This document shows positions 8,712 to 15,760 of a DNA stretch of 51,602 bases, piece by piece. The translations under genes were made by a program, and so were the position numbers. The DNA lies in assembly GCF_009863985.1 (NCBI RefSeq), contig NZ_WEZT01000005.1, forward strand, positions 452,995 through 504,596, read 5' to 3'. The first letter of the stretch is position 1, and each line of letters starts with the position of its first letter. Under the pieces are notes generated by a model. That model saw nothing but the letters and a program-made list of their open reading frames with translations. It was not told where the DNA came from and ran no database searches. This stretch comes from Furfurilactobacillus milii. GTDB lineage: Bacteria > Bacillota > Bacilli > Lactobacillales > Lactobacillaceae.

Positions 8712-9077
8712 TCACTGCGCATCACCACCAGCCACTTCAATTTCAACGTTATCAAAGATTCCGGCAATTGGGACCGAATATTTGCGCACGCGGAGTGTAA
8801 CACCGGTAGCTTCAGGATATTTTTCCTGAAGCATCGTCAACGTGTTGTTAGCCAACGATTCAATTAAGTCGTAGGAATGATTTGAAACGAACGACTCAAT
8901 ATCATCATAAACATGCCCGTAATGAATGGTCGTTGTTAGGTCATCATCATGCACTTTTGTCTCAAGTGGATAGTTCAGTTCAACGTCCATTTCCAGCCGC
9001 TGGCCCAGTTTCTTTTCTTCCAGAAAAACGCCATTATACGTATGAAATTGCATATTATTGATACGAATTTTACCCAT
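8712..9077 (-). CDS. folB: Dihydroneopterin aldolase
   Basis: Cleaves dihydroneopterin to hydroxymethyl-dihydropterin and glycolaldehyde. From ATG 9077 the protein has 121 residues, the normal FolB length. It opens IRINNMQFHTYNGVFLEEKKLGQ, with the YNGV..EE active-site segment, then YDLIESLAN and VRKYSVPIAGIFDNVEIE at the C-terminus. Longer in-frame starts (TTG at 9131) have no ribosome site and would add residues unlike the family. Even the chosen ATG has only an AAGGA 13 bases upstream. It is the first gene of the folate operon, and I see no clear promoter or THF-type leader ahead of it. Confidence 0.9.
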   Translation of the reverse strand: MGKIRINNMQFHTYNGVFLEEKKLGQRLEMDVELNYPLETKVHDDDLTTTIHYGHVYDDIESFVSNHSYDLIESLANNTLTMLQEKYPEATGVTLRVRKYSVPIAGIFDNVEIEVAGGDAQ

Positions 9078-9326
9078 TAAATAAGTCACGTCCTTAATTA
9101 ATACGTGGTCCAATATATGATCATGAACCAACGATCGTCTGTGCGAATATCAAGTCTCATCTTATCACATGCACCATCTTAGTGTGGTGCAGTTTGTTTT
9201 ATCGCCGTTAGGTCGTCATTGTTTGTTTAACAAGTTAGCAATCGAGCCCAACAAAAGTAACGTCATCCGGCCTTATTTTATCGCTATTTTGCGTGTGCTT
9301 TTCTAAATGGCGATATACTATAACCA

Positions 9327-9771
9327 TCAGAAGGAACAAGGCTTTCACAGAGGAGCAGCGGTCATGTCGTAATCTTTAATTCCGACCGTCAACGGCGATG
9401 TTTCACATCACAATCGTTGATACCGCCATCCTGAGCGGAAGTTAGCGCAGATCAACAGTGCCTCGTGTTGAACGAGCTTGGTTGGTCGCAGTCCTGGAAC
9501 GTGCTCGTTGTCCAAATCAAACGGTTAATCCGATTGTTGTCCCTATCCCTGCTGTGATGGTCAAGGGTTTCAAACGTCACGTGAATCGGCGCACGGTTCA
9601 CGTCGTTGACAACCATCGTGCTGAAAGGCCACTGCTAATGAGCCATGGTGAAGGTCGCTGAGGCTCTCACGATGTTAAAACACGTTCGTTCATCAGTGGG
9701 CGGCAAAACCACTTGCTGATCAGGATTTGTCCTTCCGTGCCGCCACAGCGAAAGTTGTGGTGGCTTTTTTT
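9327..9771 (+). ncRNA. Candidate structured non-coding RNA A (about 445 nt)
   Basis: This stretch has no convincing open frame but is dense in local hairpins. Examples are CGGTC/GACCG, a nested CAACG-GATGT with ACATC-CGTTG, CCGC/GCGG, a GTGAA/TTCAC arm and an ATCAG-GTGG/CCAC-CTGAT arm. It ends in a textbook terminator (GCCGCCAC/GTGGTGGC then seven T, 9739-9771). A TATACT box at 9314-9319 lies just ahead. The 5' end motif TAACC..CAGAAGGAACA recurs at candidate RNA B. I do not recognise it as RNase P, tmRNA, 6S or SRP RNA. Coordinates of the 5' end are inferred. Confidence 0.5.
9739..9771 (+). terminator. Rho-independent terminator of candidate RNA A
   Basis: A stem of about 10 bp (GCCGCCACAG with TTGTGGTGGC, one G-T pair in the lower half) closes a short CGAAAG loop and is followed by TTTTTTT. 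No protein gene precedes it on this strand, which is the main reason to suspect a non-coding transcript. Confidence 0.8.
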
Positions 9772-9783
9772 GTGAGAGTGTGA

Positions 9784-9961
9784 ACGCCCCCGATTGCAAG
9801 TCGAGCAATAACATAAATTGCCTGTTGTGAGGGCGCTCTTTGCCTTTACGGCAGGCAATTTGGGTTATGCACAGGCTTGTGGGGCGTGAACACGTTTATG
9901 ACAAGTCCCTGGGAGAGACCGAGCAATACTCATTTTGTGTTATGCACAGGTCTCTGGGGCT
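9784..9961 (+). repeat. Two tandem stem-loop units with conserved internal loop and changed stems
   Basis: Unit 1 (9784-9887) pairs ACGCCCC with GGGGCGT and GCAAGTC with GGCTTGT. Unit 2 (9904-9961) pairs AGTCCC with GGGGCT and AGAGACC with GGTCTCT. In both, the two helices are separated by 4-5 unpaired bases on the 5' side only, and both enclose GAGCAATA on the left and TTATGCACA on the right. Stem sequence differs while pairing is kept, and the loop bases are identical, which argues for a selected RNA fold. Unit 1 carries an extra apical hairpin (ATTGCCTG with CAGGCAAT). Strand is assumed from the neighbouring RNAs. Confidence 0.5.
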
Positions 9962-10142
9962 GGAGCGCGTTATCGCTATGTGGAAGACAACGAGTTTGTA
10001 AACATGAACCGGTTTGCAACAATATAAAAGTGTAAAACATCATGTAGACAAACACGCAATTCAGTACCTCTCCCTCATAATTCACCTGATTACACAGGCA
10101 CATTAATCGCCCTTCTTCTCCAAATTAGATTACACTAACCTC

Positions 10143-10356
10143 AAGAAGGAACACCAAGTGATGAAAGTCGGTTGAGTCGTTTGACAAAAGATCGACCACC
10201 ACATGGCGGACCCGTTTTAAGCTAAACTGGCGCAACGGTTCATATCCTGCTTAGGTAGGATGCAGGCCAATGCAATGGGTTGGCAAAGTAGCGGGCAGTA
10301 TCCTTCAAATCGTACTCGGCGGACAGTCTGGCACTCATTAGGCTGCCCGCTTTTTT
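10143..10356 (+). ncRNA. Candidate structured non-coding RNA B (about 210 nt)
   Basis: It has no open frame of note. It starts with TAACC.CAAGAAGGAACA, nearly the same as the start of candidate RNA A, with a TACACT box at 10131-10136 placed as a -10. Hairpins include CCGTT/AACGG, ATCCT/AGGAT and GCCAA/TTGGC. It ends in a long closing stem AGCGGGCAG (10290-10298) with CTGCCCGCT (10343-10351) and six T. I do not recognise the family. Confidence 0.5.
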
Positions 10357-10524
10357 CTGATAAAAATTGATAGTAAGAAAGATTTAACAAACATGGCCCA
10401 CATAGTCAGTGGAGGGCGGCAGCGTTTAAATGTTGACAACCACAAGTGACATCATATCTATGTCCTATGATGTTCAAATCATCACTGTGATACAATTGGA
10501 CCATCTTAATTCGAGGAGTTTGCT

Positions 10525-10740
10525 ATGCAAAGAATTCTGTCCAGCAGCATTATCGTACTTGCCATTGTCATTTTCGGCGGCGTTGTGTGGCTCACTGAAG
10601 CCCAACACCTAACCGGCGTCACCCTTTTCGCCTTGTGGATTGGTGCATTCATCTTAACAACCGTGTTGGTGACCCTCATCAAGGTTTGGCAGCTACGTTT
10701 GCAACAAACAAAAGACGGAGGTTCCGATGACAAACGATAA
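10525..10740 (+). CDS. Small membrane protein, function unknown
   Basis: A 71-residue protein with two hydrophobic helices (about residues 5-23 and 30-50) and a basic, polar C-terminus. GAGGAG lies 7 bases before the ATG. Its end overlaps the start of the CPBP protease gene by 14 bases, so the two are almost certainly co-translated. No family is recognised. Small membrane proteins encoded just before CPBP proteases are common in lactobacillus bacteriocin-immunity-like loci, but no bacteriocin precursor is visible here. Confidence 0.75.
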   Translation: MQRILSSSIIVLAIVIFGGVVWLTEAQHLTGVTLFALWIGAFILTTVLVTLIKVWQLRLQQTKDGGSDDKR

Positions 10741-11422
10741 TCGACCGTTTTTATTTTCGTGGTTGCCGCGCGTTTTGGAAGTGGCATCACTTTGGATTAT
10801 GGTTCAACTGCCTCCTACCATCTTGGCCTTTGCCAGTAAGACGACGTTTGCCAACGCTAGCGGGTACATTCTCCTCGCTGCTTTCTGGGGGTCCTTCCTG
10901 ATCTGCATTTGGATCGCCTACCGTCGCTTTCGCCATTGGTCTGGTGAACGGTTGTTCCATGATTTTAAGCTAAGAGACATTGGGGTCGCTATCTTGGCCT
11001 ATCTGGCCATCATCTTTAGTGAAGCTATATTAATGCGCCTCCAACAGGTGCTGTACCACACACAATCGACTGAAAATAATCAGGCAATCAGTTCCATTAT
11101 GAAAACAAGTCCAGTGGCCATGGTTGGCTTCGGCGTATCGGCCGTATTGCTAACACCTTTTTTAGAGGAACTCGTCTTTCGCGGTGTCATCACCAACATT
11201 TTTTTCAAACGAAATAACCTGTGGGCTAAAGTGTTACTGTCTGGCGTGTTATTCTCCAGTGGCCACATTTCCGGCAATCCAATCAGTTTCCTGCTCTACT
11301 TTATGATGGGCGCCATTTTAGCGTTTACGTACCAAAAAACACACAAACAATTTAATTCCATCATGGTTCATTTCATGATTAACGCAGTTGCGATTACGCA
11401 ACTCCTTAGCATGATGCATTAG
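10727..11422 (+). CDS. CPBP family intramembrane glutamic endopeptidase (Abi/CAAX type)
   Basis: A 231-residue polytopic membrane protein with the catalytic motifs of the CPBP (Abi) family: EELVFR (Glu147, Glu148, Arg152), a His at 180 in SSGHISGNPISF, and HFMINAV (His215, Asn219). Family members act as intramembrane proteases, and in lactic acid bacteria often as self-immunity proteins against bacteriocins. GGAGG lies 6 bases before the ATG. It forms a two-gene operon with the preceding small membrane protein and ends at a bidirectional terminator. The substrate is unknown. Confidence 0.88.
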   Translation: MTNDNRPFLFSWLPRVLEVASLWIMVQLPPTILAFASKTTFANASGYILLAAFWGSFLICIWIAYRRFRHWSGERLFHDFKLRDIGVAILAYLAIIFSEAILMRLQQVLYHTQSTENNQAISSIMKTSPVAMVGFGVSAVLLTPFLEELVFRGVITNIFFKRNNLWAKVLLSGVLFSSGHISGNPISFLLYFMMGAILAFTYQKTHKQFNSIMVHFMINAVAITQLLSMMH

Positions 11423-11434
11423 ATTCAGATTACT

Positions 11435-11486
11435 AAAAAAGACCGCTAACACCTGACAGTTCGTCAAGCGCTAGCAGCCTTTTTTA
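11435..11486. terminator. Bidirectional terminator between convergent genes
   Basis: GCTAACACCTGAC pairs with GTCAAGCGCTAGC (some mismatches) and is flanked by A6 on the left and T6 on the right. It can therefore stop both the CPBP gene and the PspC operon. Confidence 0.75.
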
Positions 11487-11501
11487 TACGATGACAATTA
11501 A

Positions 11502-11798
11502 TTATTGATCGTCGTGTTTCTGTTTGCTGTCTGGATCCGTGAATTCGCCATCGAATGAATTGCGATGCTCGTCTTCTGTTCGTTCATAAGATGCATCCGC
11601 TGAGAAATGGTGCCCCTCAGCGTCGGGCATAACCAGCGCAGCAATCGCATAAGCAACAATACCAGGGCCAAACGAAACGGCAATCAGAATCCCGCCGATC
11701 ACCCGTGTCAAGGCGATGTCCCAACCAAAGTACTCCGCAATACCACCAAAGACCCCCGCCAGAACCTTATCATTAGACTTCGTTAATTTCTTTTTCAT
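11502..11798 (-). CDS. PspC domain protein
   Basis: A 98-residue protein with an N-terminal PspC domain (residues 1-60: KSNDKVLAGVFGGIAEYFGWD then a transmembrane helix GGILIAVSFGPGIVAYAIAALVM) and a polar, acidic tail. PspC-type proteins act in membrane-stress responses. It is the last gene of the PadR operon, after the DUF4097 gene. GGGGAGG precedes the ATG. In lactobacilli and enterococci such proteins accompany LiaX-like DUF4097 proteins, so a role in envelope stress is a reasonable inference. Confidence 0.88.
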   Translation of the reverse strand: MKKKLTKSNDKVLAGVFGGIAEYFGWDIALTRVIGGILIAVSFGPGIVAYAIAALVMPDAEGHHFSADASYERTEDEHRNSFDGEFTDPDSKQKHDDQ

Positions 11799-11840
11799 CG
11801 TTAATCATCCTCCCCGTTATTCGTTTGATTATCGTTAATT

Positions 11841-12761
11841 TCATTGTACGGAATTTTTACCGTCATTGGTAGTTAAGTGCATAATGTCTGGCACCGTTTC
11901 ATTTTGTTGCAATGTGCCGCCATCTTCATTGTGTTGCTCAAACAACTTATTCTCATCGTCGCCATGAAGAATATAACCCTTATTCCGATCAGCGTTAACA
12001 ATCTCATTATCGCCGTCATCGTTGGTTACATTAACGGCACCGGTAAACCCACCATTTGTCATGTTGAACGTACCGTCAGTCAGTTGAATGGAGCCTTGGT
12101 TCAATTGAACATCTCGTAGACTAACCGCACCATCATCAGTTTTAATGGATGGTGTGTTTAGTGTCATCCCCGTCACATAAAGATTCCCGTCATGACTATT
12201 CACTTTCAGTGGCTGTGTGACTGTCATGTGCTCCAGCATCACGTCATCATGAGCGCTGATACTGACTGTATCTGCTGAAACATCAGTAATCCGGATGGCG
12301 CCTTGACGTTCTTTAATACTAATGTTGTTGAGCTTAGTGCCCCGTGGAACCGTCACAACAACGGTCCGGTCGGGGTGTTTAGACTCATAGAATGTTCCAA
12401 AACCAAACGTACCTTCAGGATTGTCACCAAAACTCCAGCCGGTCATCGAATTGTCTGCACGTTTTTGTTCGATAACCAGTTTGTGCCCCACCGATCTAAC
12501 TGTTGGCATGGCTTTTTTAGTACTGCTAACTTGGACACGAGCGGTGTCGCCTTCCTTGATACGAATCTGATCGCTTTTCAAGTCGACGCTTATCGCGTCA
12601 AAATCCTTCACTTTCTTGCTGACTGTTTGCGTTGTTCTTAGTTCTGGTCGTCCATGATGATTAAACGTAACGTCTTTAAAACTGTGGGTAAAAGCACCGG
12701 CAGCAACCATGATCAAACCAACGATGAGCACTGCGATGCCAATTTTTAAAGTTCTCTTCAT
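11841..12761 (-). CDS. DUF4097 beta-strand repeat membrane-anchored protein
   Basis: A 306-residue protein with one N-terminal membrane helix (about 7-26). An extracellular domain of short repeated beta strands follows (for example ISVDLKSDQIRIKEG, VSADTVSISAHDDV, LKVNSHDGNLYVTG, SIKTDDGAVSLRD, SIQLTDGTFNMT). The SDG/TDDG turns every ~20 residues are the hallmark of the DUF4097 beta-helix family, which includes the surface part of LiaX-like stress proteins. It starts 2 bases after the stop of the HAAS/DUF1700 gene, with AAGGGGGA as ribosome site. It is probably a sensor or effector at the membrane surface, controlled by PadR. Confidence 0.85.
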   Translation of the reverse strand: MKRTLKIGIAVLIVGLIMVAAGAFTHSFKDVTFNHHGRPELRTTQTVSKKVKDFDAISVDLKSDQIRIKEGDTARVQVSSTKKAMPTVRSVGHKLVIEQKRADNSMTGWSFGDNPEGTFGFGTFYESKHPDRTVVVTVPRGTKLNNISIKERQGAIRITDVSADTVSISAHDDVMLEHMTVTQPLKVNSHDGNLYVTGMTLNTPSIKTDDGAVSLRDVQLNQGSIQLTDGTFNMTNGGFTGAVNVTNDDGDNEIVNADRNKGYILHGDDENKLFEQHNEDGGTLQQNETVPDIMHLTTNDGKNSVQ

Positions 12762-12763
12762 GA

Positions 12764-13399
12764 TTAATGATCCCCCTTCGGCTGTTGACGCCGATTTGAA
12801 AATTTACGGTACAAGAAGCGAATAAAGTTTGCAGAAATCTGGATCAGGAAACGAATGATGTAATAGCATAACGGGATCAAAATCAAGATGACACCAACAC
12901 CAGTCAGACCAACGCCCAAGTAGGCAATGCCGACAAAGAAGTTTGTAAAGACCATGTAGGCACCGGTGTACAGTGAGACGCCAGCGACCGCAATAGCACC
13001 ACCAACCAAGGCCACTGCTACAACAATCCCGGACCCAATGAGTGCAACCATGACGACGACTACGGCGAACAGCACAGCAACGATTGCAATGGCCGCCGGA
13101 ATGGTCACTGGCGTTGACAGAATCGCCAAAATAATCATCCATACCATGTTGGCATTGGAACGTGGTGTTCGTCGCTCGCCCTTTTGTTCAGCTGTCTCAT
13201 TTTCCTTAATGGAGTAGTCGGCGAGTACTTTGCGAGCCAGTTGTTTCGGTGTCCCCAATTTACTAACGATGGCATCCCCCGATGTCAGGTTAGCGTCTTC
13301 CACATATTCCGTATAAAAATCCATCACGTCTGCTCGTTCGCTGTCACTTAACCCGTGCAAACGTCGTTGTAGTTCTTTTAAGTAGGCGTCAGTTGTCAT
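12764..13399 (-). CDS. HAAS/DUF1700 domain membrane protein
   Basis: The 211-residue product starts with a soluble HAAS domain (YLKELQRRLHGLSDSERADVMDFYTEYVEDA, about 5-70) and continues with about four very hydrophobic helices rich in V, A, I and G (95-195), then a basic C-terminus. Such proteins are regularly encoded just after a PadR repressor. The start at 13399 follows GGAGGGG by 9 bases; the frame stays open a further 18 codons inside padR, but that start has no support. It overlaps padR by 11 bases (coupled translation). It is part of a four-gene envelope operon. Confidence 0.88.
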   Translation of the reverse strand: MTTDAYLKELQRRLHGLSDSERADVMDFYTEYVEDANLTSGDAIVSKLGTPKQLARKVLADYSIKENETAEQKGERRTPRSNANMVWMIILAILSTPVTIPAAIAIVAVLFAVVVVMVALIGSGIVVAVALVGGAIAVAGVSLYTGAYMVFTNFFVGIAYLGVGLTGVGVILILIPLCYYIIRFLIQISANFIRFLYRKFSNRRQQPKGDH

Positions 13400-13739
13400 C
13401 AGTTGTCCCCTCCGTTTTGTTTTGCATGTGCGCTGGTGGATTAAAAATGCCATCTAGGCTGTCTTTATACGCATCCCACTCATGCAGAATCTCTTTTAAC
13501 CGTTTCTTGCCGGTTGTCGTGATTTTATAGTACCGTCGATTGCGGCCTTGAAATGGTTGATCATACGTCGTCAACCACGCTTCCTTTTTTAACCGACGGA
13601 GCACTGGATACATGGTCGATTCAGAAACTGTGATGGATGATTGGATGTGTTGTGTTAATGCGTAACCGTATAGATCTTCTCGATCCAGCAACGCAAGCAC
13701 CATCCCATCTAGCAACTCTGTGCTAACTTGAATGCTCAT
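13389..13739 (-). CDS. PadR family transcriptional regulator
   Basis: A 116-residue winged-helix regulator: LLDGMVLALLDREDLYGYALTQ is the PadR opening, STMYPVLRRLKKEAWL is the recognition helix, and YKITTTGKKRLKEI the wing. PadR proteins repress stress or detoxification genes and usually control their own operon. It is the first gene of the operon, with AGGAGG before the ATG. The promoter ahead of it contains a near-perfect AT-rich dyad in the spacer and -10 region, a likely autoregulatory operator. Confidence 0.92.
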   Translation of the reverse strand: MSIQVSTELLDGMVLALLDREDLYGYALTQHIQSSITVSESTMYPVLRRLKKEAWLTTYDQPFQGRNRRYYKITTTGKKRLKEILHEWDAYKDSLDGIFNPPAHMQNKTEGTTDDN

Positions 13740-13806
13740 GAGCCTGGCCTCCTAACTGAAGCGTTGTGTGCTTTAAACATATTTGGTCTCCTACTTTGTT
13801 TGTGAC

Positions 13807-13837
13807 TATATTATATGTCGTATAATATAAAAGTCAA
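13807..13837 (-). promoter_or_regulatory. Promoter of the PadR operon with overlapping operator dyad
   Basis: On the minus strand TTGACT (13832-13837) and TATAAT (13810-13815) are 16 bases apart. The positions 13807-13829, covering the -10 box and most of the spacer, form a nearly perfect inverted repeat (TATATTAT with ATAATATA around a CGAC-type centre). Binding there would block RNA polymerase. The promoter is strong by sequence; PadR as its ligand is inferred from position. Confidence 0.7.
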
Positions 13838-13935
13838 CACAATATCGTTTAAAAAATCGTTTCTCACTATTTCTGCATAAAAAACTCGTTTTGAATTCAC
13901 CATCGTCAACGTTTAGGATTGTTCTTTTGGAAAAT

Positions 13936-13967
13936 AAAAAGGGTTGCATCAATTATCGATGTAATCC
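13936..13967 (-). terminator. Rho-independent terminator of the ion-channel gene
   Basis: On the minus strand GGATTACATC pairs with GATGCAACCC (one or two mismatches) and is followed by TTTTTA, directly after the stop codon. Confidence 0.65.
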
Positions 13968-13971
13968 TTAA

Positions 13972-14724
13972 TTAGTCCTCACGTTTGATAAACGTATTTA
14001 ATTCTCTGATTTCTTGTTGCATTAACTGGTTTTCTTCGTGCAACTGTTTAATTTCCCGTAACAGTTCATCGTTCGAGACTGCTGTTTTACGCTGACTCCT
14101 TTTAGTAAAATAGGTCGTCAACGTGCTAGTCAGCATGCCAACAAAACCGACTTCAATCAGCATTAATGTGATTGCCACGACTTTGCCAATGACAGTATGC
14201 GGGGAAATATCACCGTATCCTACCGTTGTGGCGGTCGTAATCGCCCACCATAACGCATTGCCAAAGGAAATCTTTTCAACAGTGGCGTACACCGAAGCAG
14301 CAACAAGCAAAATTGCAATACTGGCATAAAGCAAATAAATGAATCCATTTGTTTGCAAGAAATTCCTAAGCTTATCCTGCAGTTTGCCAATAATACCAGC
14401 CATTCGAAATATCCGTAATAAACGAATTATCCTAAAAATACGGGCAAAACGAAACAGATTAAACACAGCATTAACGGGAATAATCGCAAGTAGATCCATT
14501 ACATGCGCTTTGAAATACTGCTGCTTTGATGTTGCACTGAAAAGACCAACGATATAATCAACAACAAAAATACACCAAATGGCAGTATCAATAATTGAAT
14601 ATGGTGCCAAAGATAAGTTAATTTCACCAGTAAGATCGAAGAGCGTTAGCACCACAGAGATAATCGCCAAAACAATGATGAATAGCTGATAAAATTGACT
14701 AAAAATTCTGCTTTTAGATTTCAT
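13972..14724 (-). CDS. Voltage-gated-type potassium channel
   Basis: A 250-residue, six-helix cation channel. It has an S4-like helix with regularly spaced arginines (FRFARIFRIIRLLRIFRM, about 91-108), a pore loop with the potassium filter TTVGYGD (166-172), and a C-terminal coiled coil (about 215-245: DELLREIKQLHEENQLMQQEI) likely to hold the tetramer together. Start at 14724 (ATG) because residues before it are unlike the family; the ribosome site is weak (GAAAGCAG). It is monocistronic, between two terminators. It probably adjusts membrane potential or potassium balance. Confidence 0.88.
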   Translation of the reverse strand: MKSKSRIFSQFYQLFIIVLAIISVVLTLFDLTGEINLSLAPYSIIDTAIWCIFVVDYIVGLFSATSKQQYFKAHVMDLLAIIPVNAVFNLFRFARIFRIIRLLRIFRMAGIIGKLQDKLRNFLQTNGFIYLLYASIAILLVAASVYATVEKISFGNALWWAITTATTVGYGDISPHTVIGKVVAITLMLIEVGFVGMLTSTLTTYFTKRSQRKTAVSNDELLREIKQLHEENQLMQQEIRELNTFIKRED

Positions 14725-14738
14725 AACACACTGCTTTC

Positions 14739-14795
14739 TGCATAAAAAGACCGTCTCTGTATGCCAATAAATTAACACATAGAAACGGTCTTCTT
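14739..14795 (-). terminator. Terminator of the tRNA-Leu transcript
   Basis: On the minus strand AAGACCGTTTCTATG pairs with CATACAGAGACGGTCTT, followed by TTTTTA. It lies 20 bases past the 3' end of the tRNA gene. Confidence 0.75.
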
Positions 14796-14814
14796 ATAAC
14801 TGAATGTTTTCTTA

Positions 14815-14898
14815 TGCCCCTGGCTGGATTCGAACCAGTACTCACCAAGGTGAACAGCGACCTGAACGCTGCGCGTCTGCCAATTCCGCCACAGGGGC
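14815..14898 (-). tRNA. tRNA-Leu (anticodon CAG)
   Basis: On the minus strand the 84-base gene folds as a class II tRNA. The acceptor is GCCCCTG with CAGGGGC plus discriminator A. The D-arm contains AATTGGCAGAC, the anticodon stem CAGCG/CGCTG closes the loop TTCAGGT with anticodon CAG, and a variable arm and the T-arm GGTTCGAATCC follow. The CCA end is not encoded. It reads CUG codons. Confidence 0.95.
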
Positions 14899-14931
14899 AT
14901 GTTAATGGCTATTCGCCCTCAACAAGATACT

Positions 14932-14960
14932 AGTTTACACGACCTCCACTCTGACGGCAA
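14932..14960 (-). promoter_or_regulatory. Promoter of tRNA-Leu
   Basis: TTGCCG and TAAACT on the minus strand are separated by 17 bases and lie about 35 bases before the tRNA 5' end. Confidence 0.6.
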
Positions 14961-15016
14961 GCGCTTTTTATGCAAAACCACATTTAGGAGAACAAAAAGC
15001 TGTGTAAAAAATCTAA

Positions 15017-15241
15017 CTAAGCATAGGCCTGTCCAGAACTTATTATATTCCAACCGGATACATTACCGTTAGTTGCCATAACGCCATTATCGTACATATA
15101 ATACCAAGCACCACCGATCCATTGCCAACCCGTAACCATGAGACCGCTGTAATTCATGTAATACCACTCATTATTGATTCGTTGCCAACCTGTGGTCATT
15201 ACACCGTTGCTGGACATATAATACCAGCTACCTAAGACCAC
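15017..15241 (-). pseudogene. Detached C-terminal part of the CAP/repeat surface protein
   Basis: This frame encodes the last repeats (GSWYYMSSNGVMTTGWQ, INNEWYYMNYSGLMVTGWQ and onward) and a C-terminal cap NGNVSGWNIISSGQAYA. It belongs with the gene at 15228-16586 but is in another frame. At the junction, after NYSGL, most of one 60-base repeat unit is missing and the reading frame is lost. The cap is alike in layout to the end of the intact paralogue at 48639, which supports a single original gene. Collapse of near-identical repeats during assembly could give the same picture. Confidence 0.75.
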
Positions 15242-15760
15242 TGTAATTCATGTAATACCACTCATTATTGATTCGTTGCCAGCCTGTGGCCATTACGCCG
15301 TTACTATACATGTAATACCAGGCACCGTTAATCCGCTGCCAACCAGTGGCCATTACGCCGTTGTTATACATGTAATACCAGGCACCATTAATCCACTGCC
15401 AACTAGTAGCCATTACACCGTTACTATACATGTAATACCAAGCACCGTTGATCCATTGCCAGCCGGTAGCCATTACGCCATTGCTATACATGTAATACCA
15501 GGCACCGTTAATCCACTGCCAGCCCGTTGCCATTACACCGTTGTTATACATATAATACCAGGCGCCGTTAATCCACTGCCAACCAGTGGCCATTACACCG
15601 TTGTTATACATGTAGTACCAAACACCATTGATCCATTGCCAGCCTGTAACCATTACACCTGAGCCATTAAAATAATACCAAGCACCATTGATCCATTGCC
15701 AACCGTACGCTGTAGCACCATTTTGAAGCACGTATTTCCACTGATTGTTGTTATTTGACC
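15040..15760 (-). repeat. Tandem 60-bp coding repeats (20-residue WYY/GWQ units)
   Basis: About eleven direct repeats of 60 bases encode units of the form GWQWINGAWYYMYNNGVMAT. Neighbouring units in the middle (15280-15600) are close to identical at DNA level, so slippage, unequal recombination or misassembly is easy here. The frameshift falls within this array. Confidence 0.9.

Noticed and set aside
9078-9320. THF riboswitch ahead of the folate operon
   Set aside because: No GGAGAGTAG-type core is visible in the folB leader; only a short GCACC/GGTGC dyad is present.
9458-9661. 67-codon open frame on the plus strand within candidate RNA A
   Set aside because: It has no ribosome site, an odd Arg/Val-rich composition and no family likeness, and it overlaps strong RNA hairpins.
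9327-9771. RNase P RNA or tmRNA
   Set aside because: I looked for the conserved GAGGAAAGTCC and ACAGAAA segments of RNase P RNA and for the tRNA-like ends of tmRNA and did not find them.
9865-9948. Replication origin, because of two DnaA-box-like sequences
   Set aside because: There are only two boxes, no AT-rich unwinding stretch and no dnaA/dnaN/rpmH neighbours. Kept only as a minor finding.
15276-15662. 128-codon plus-strand frame opposite the 60-base repeats
   Set aside because: It is the mirror of the repeat coding strand (period-20 HVIPGTVNPLP pattern) and has no start signal.
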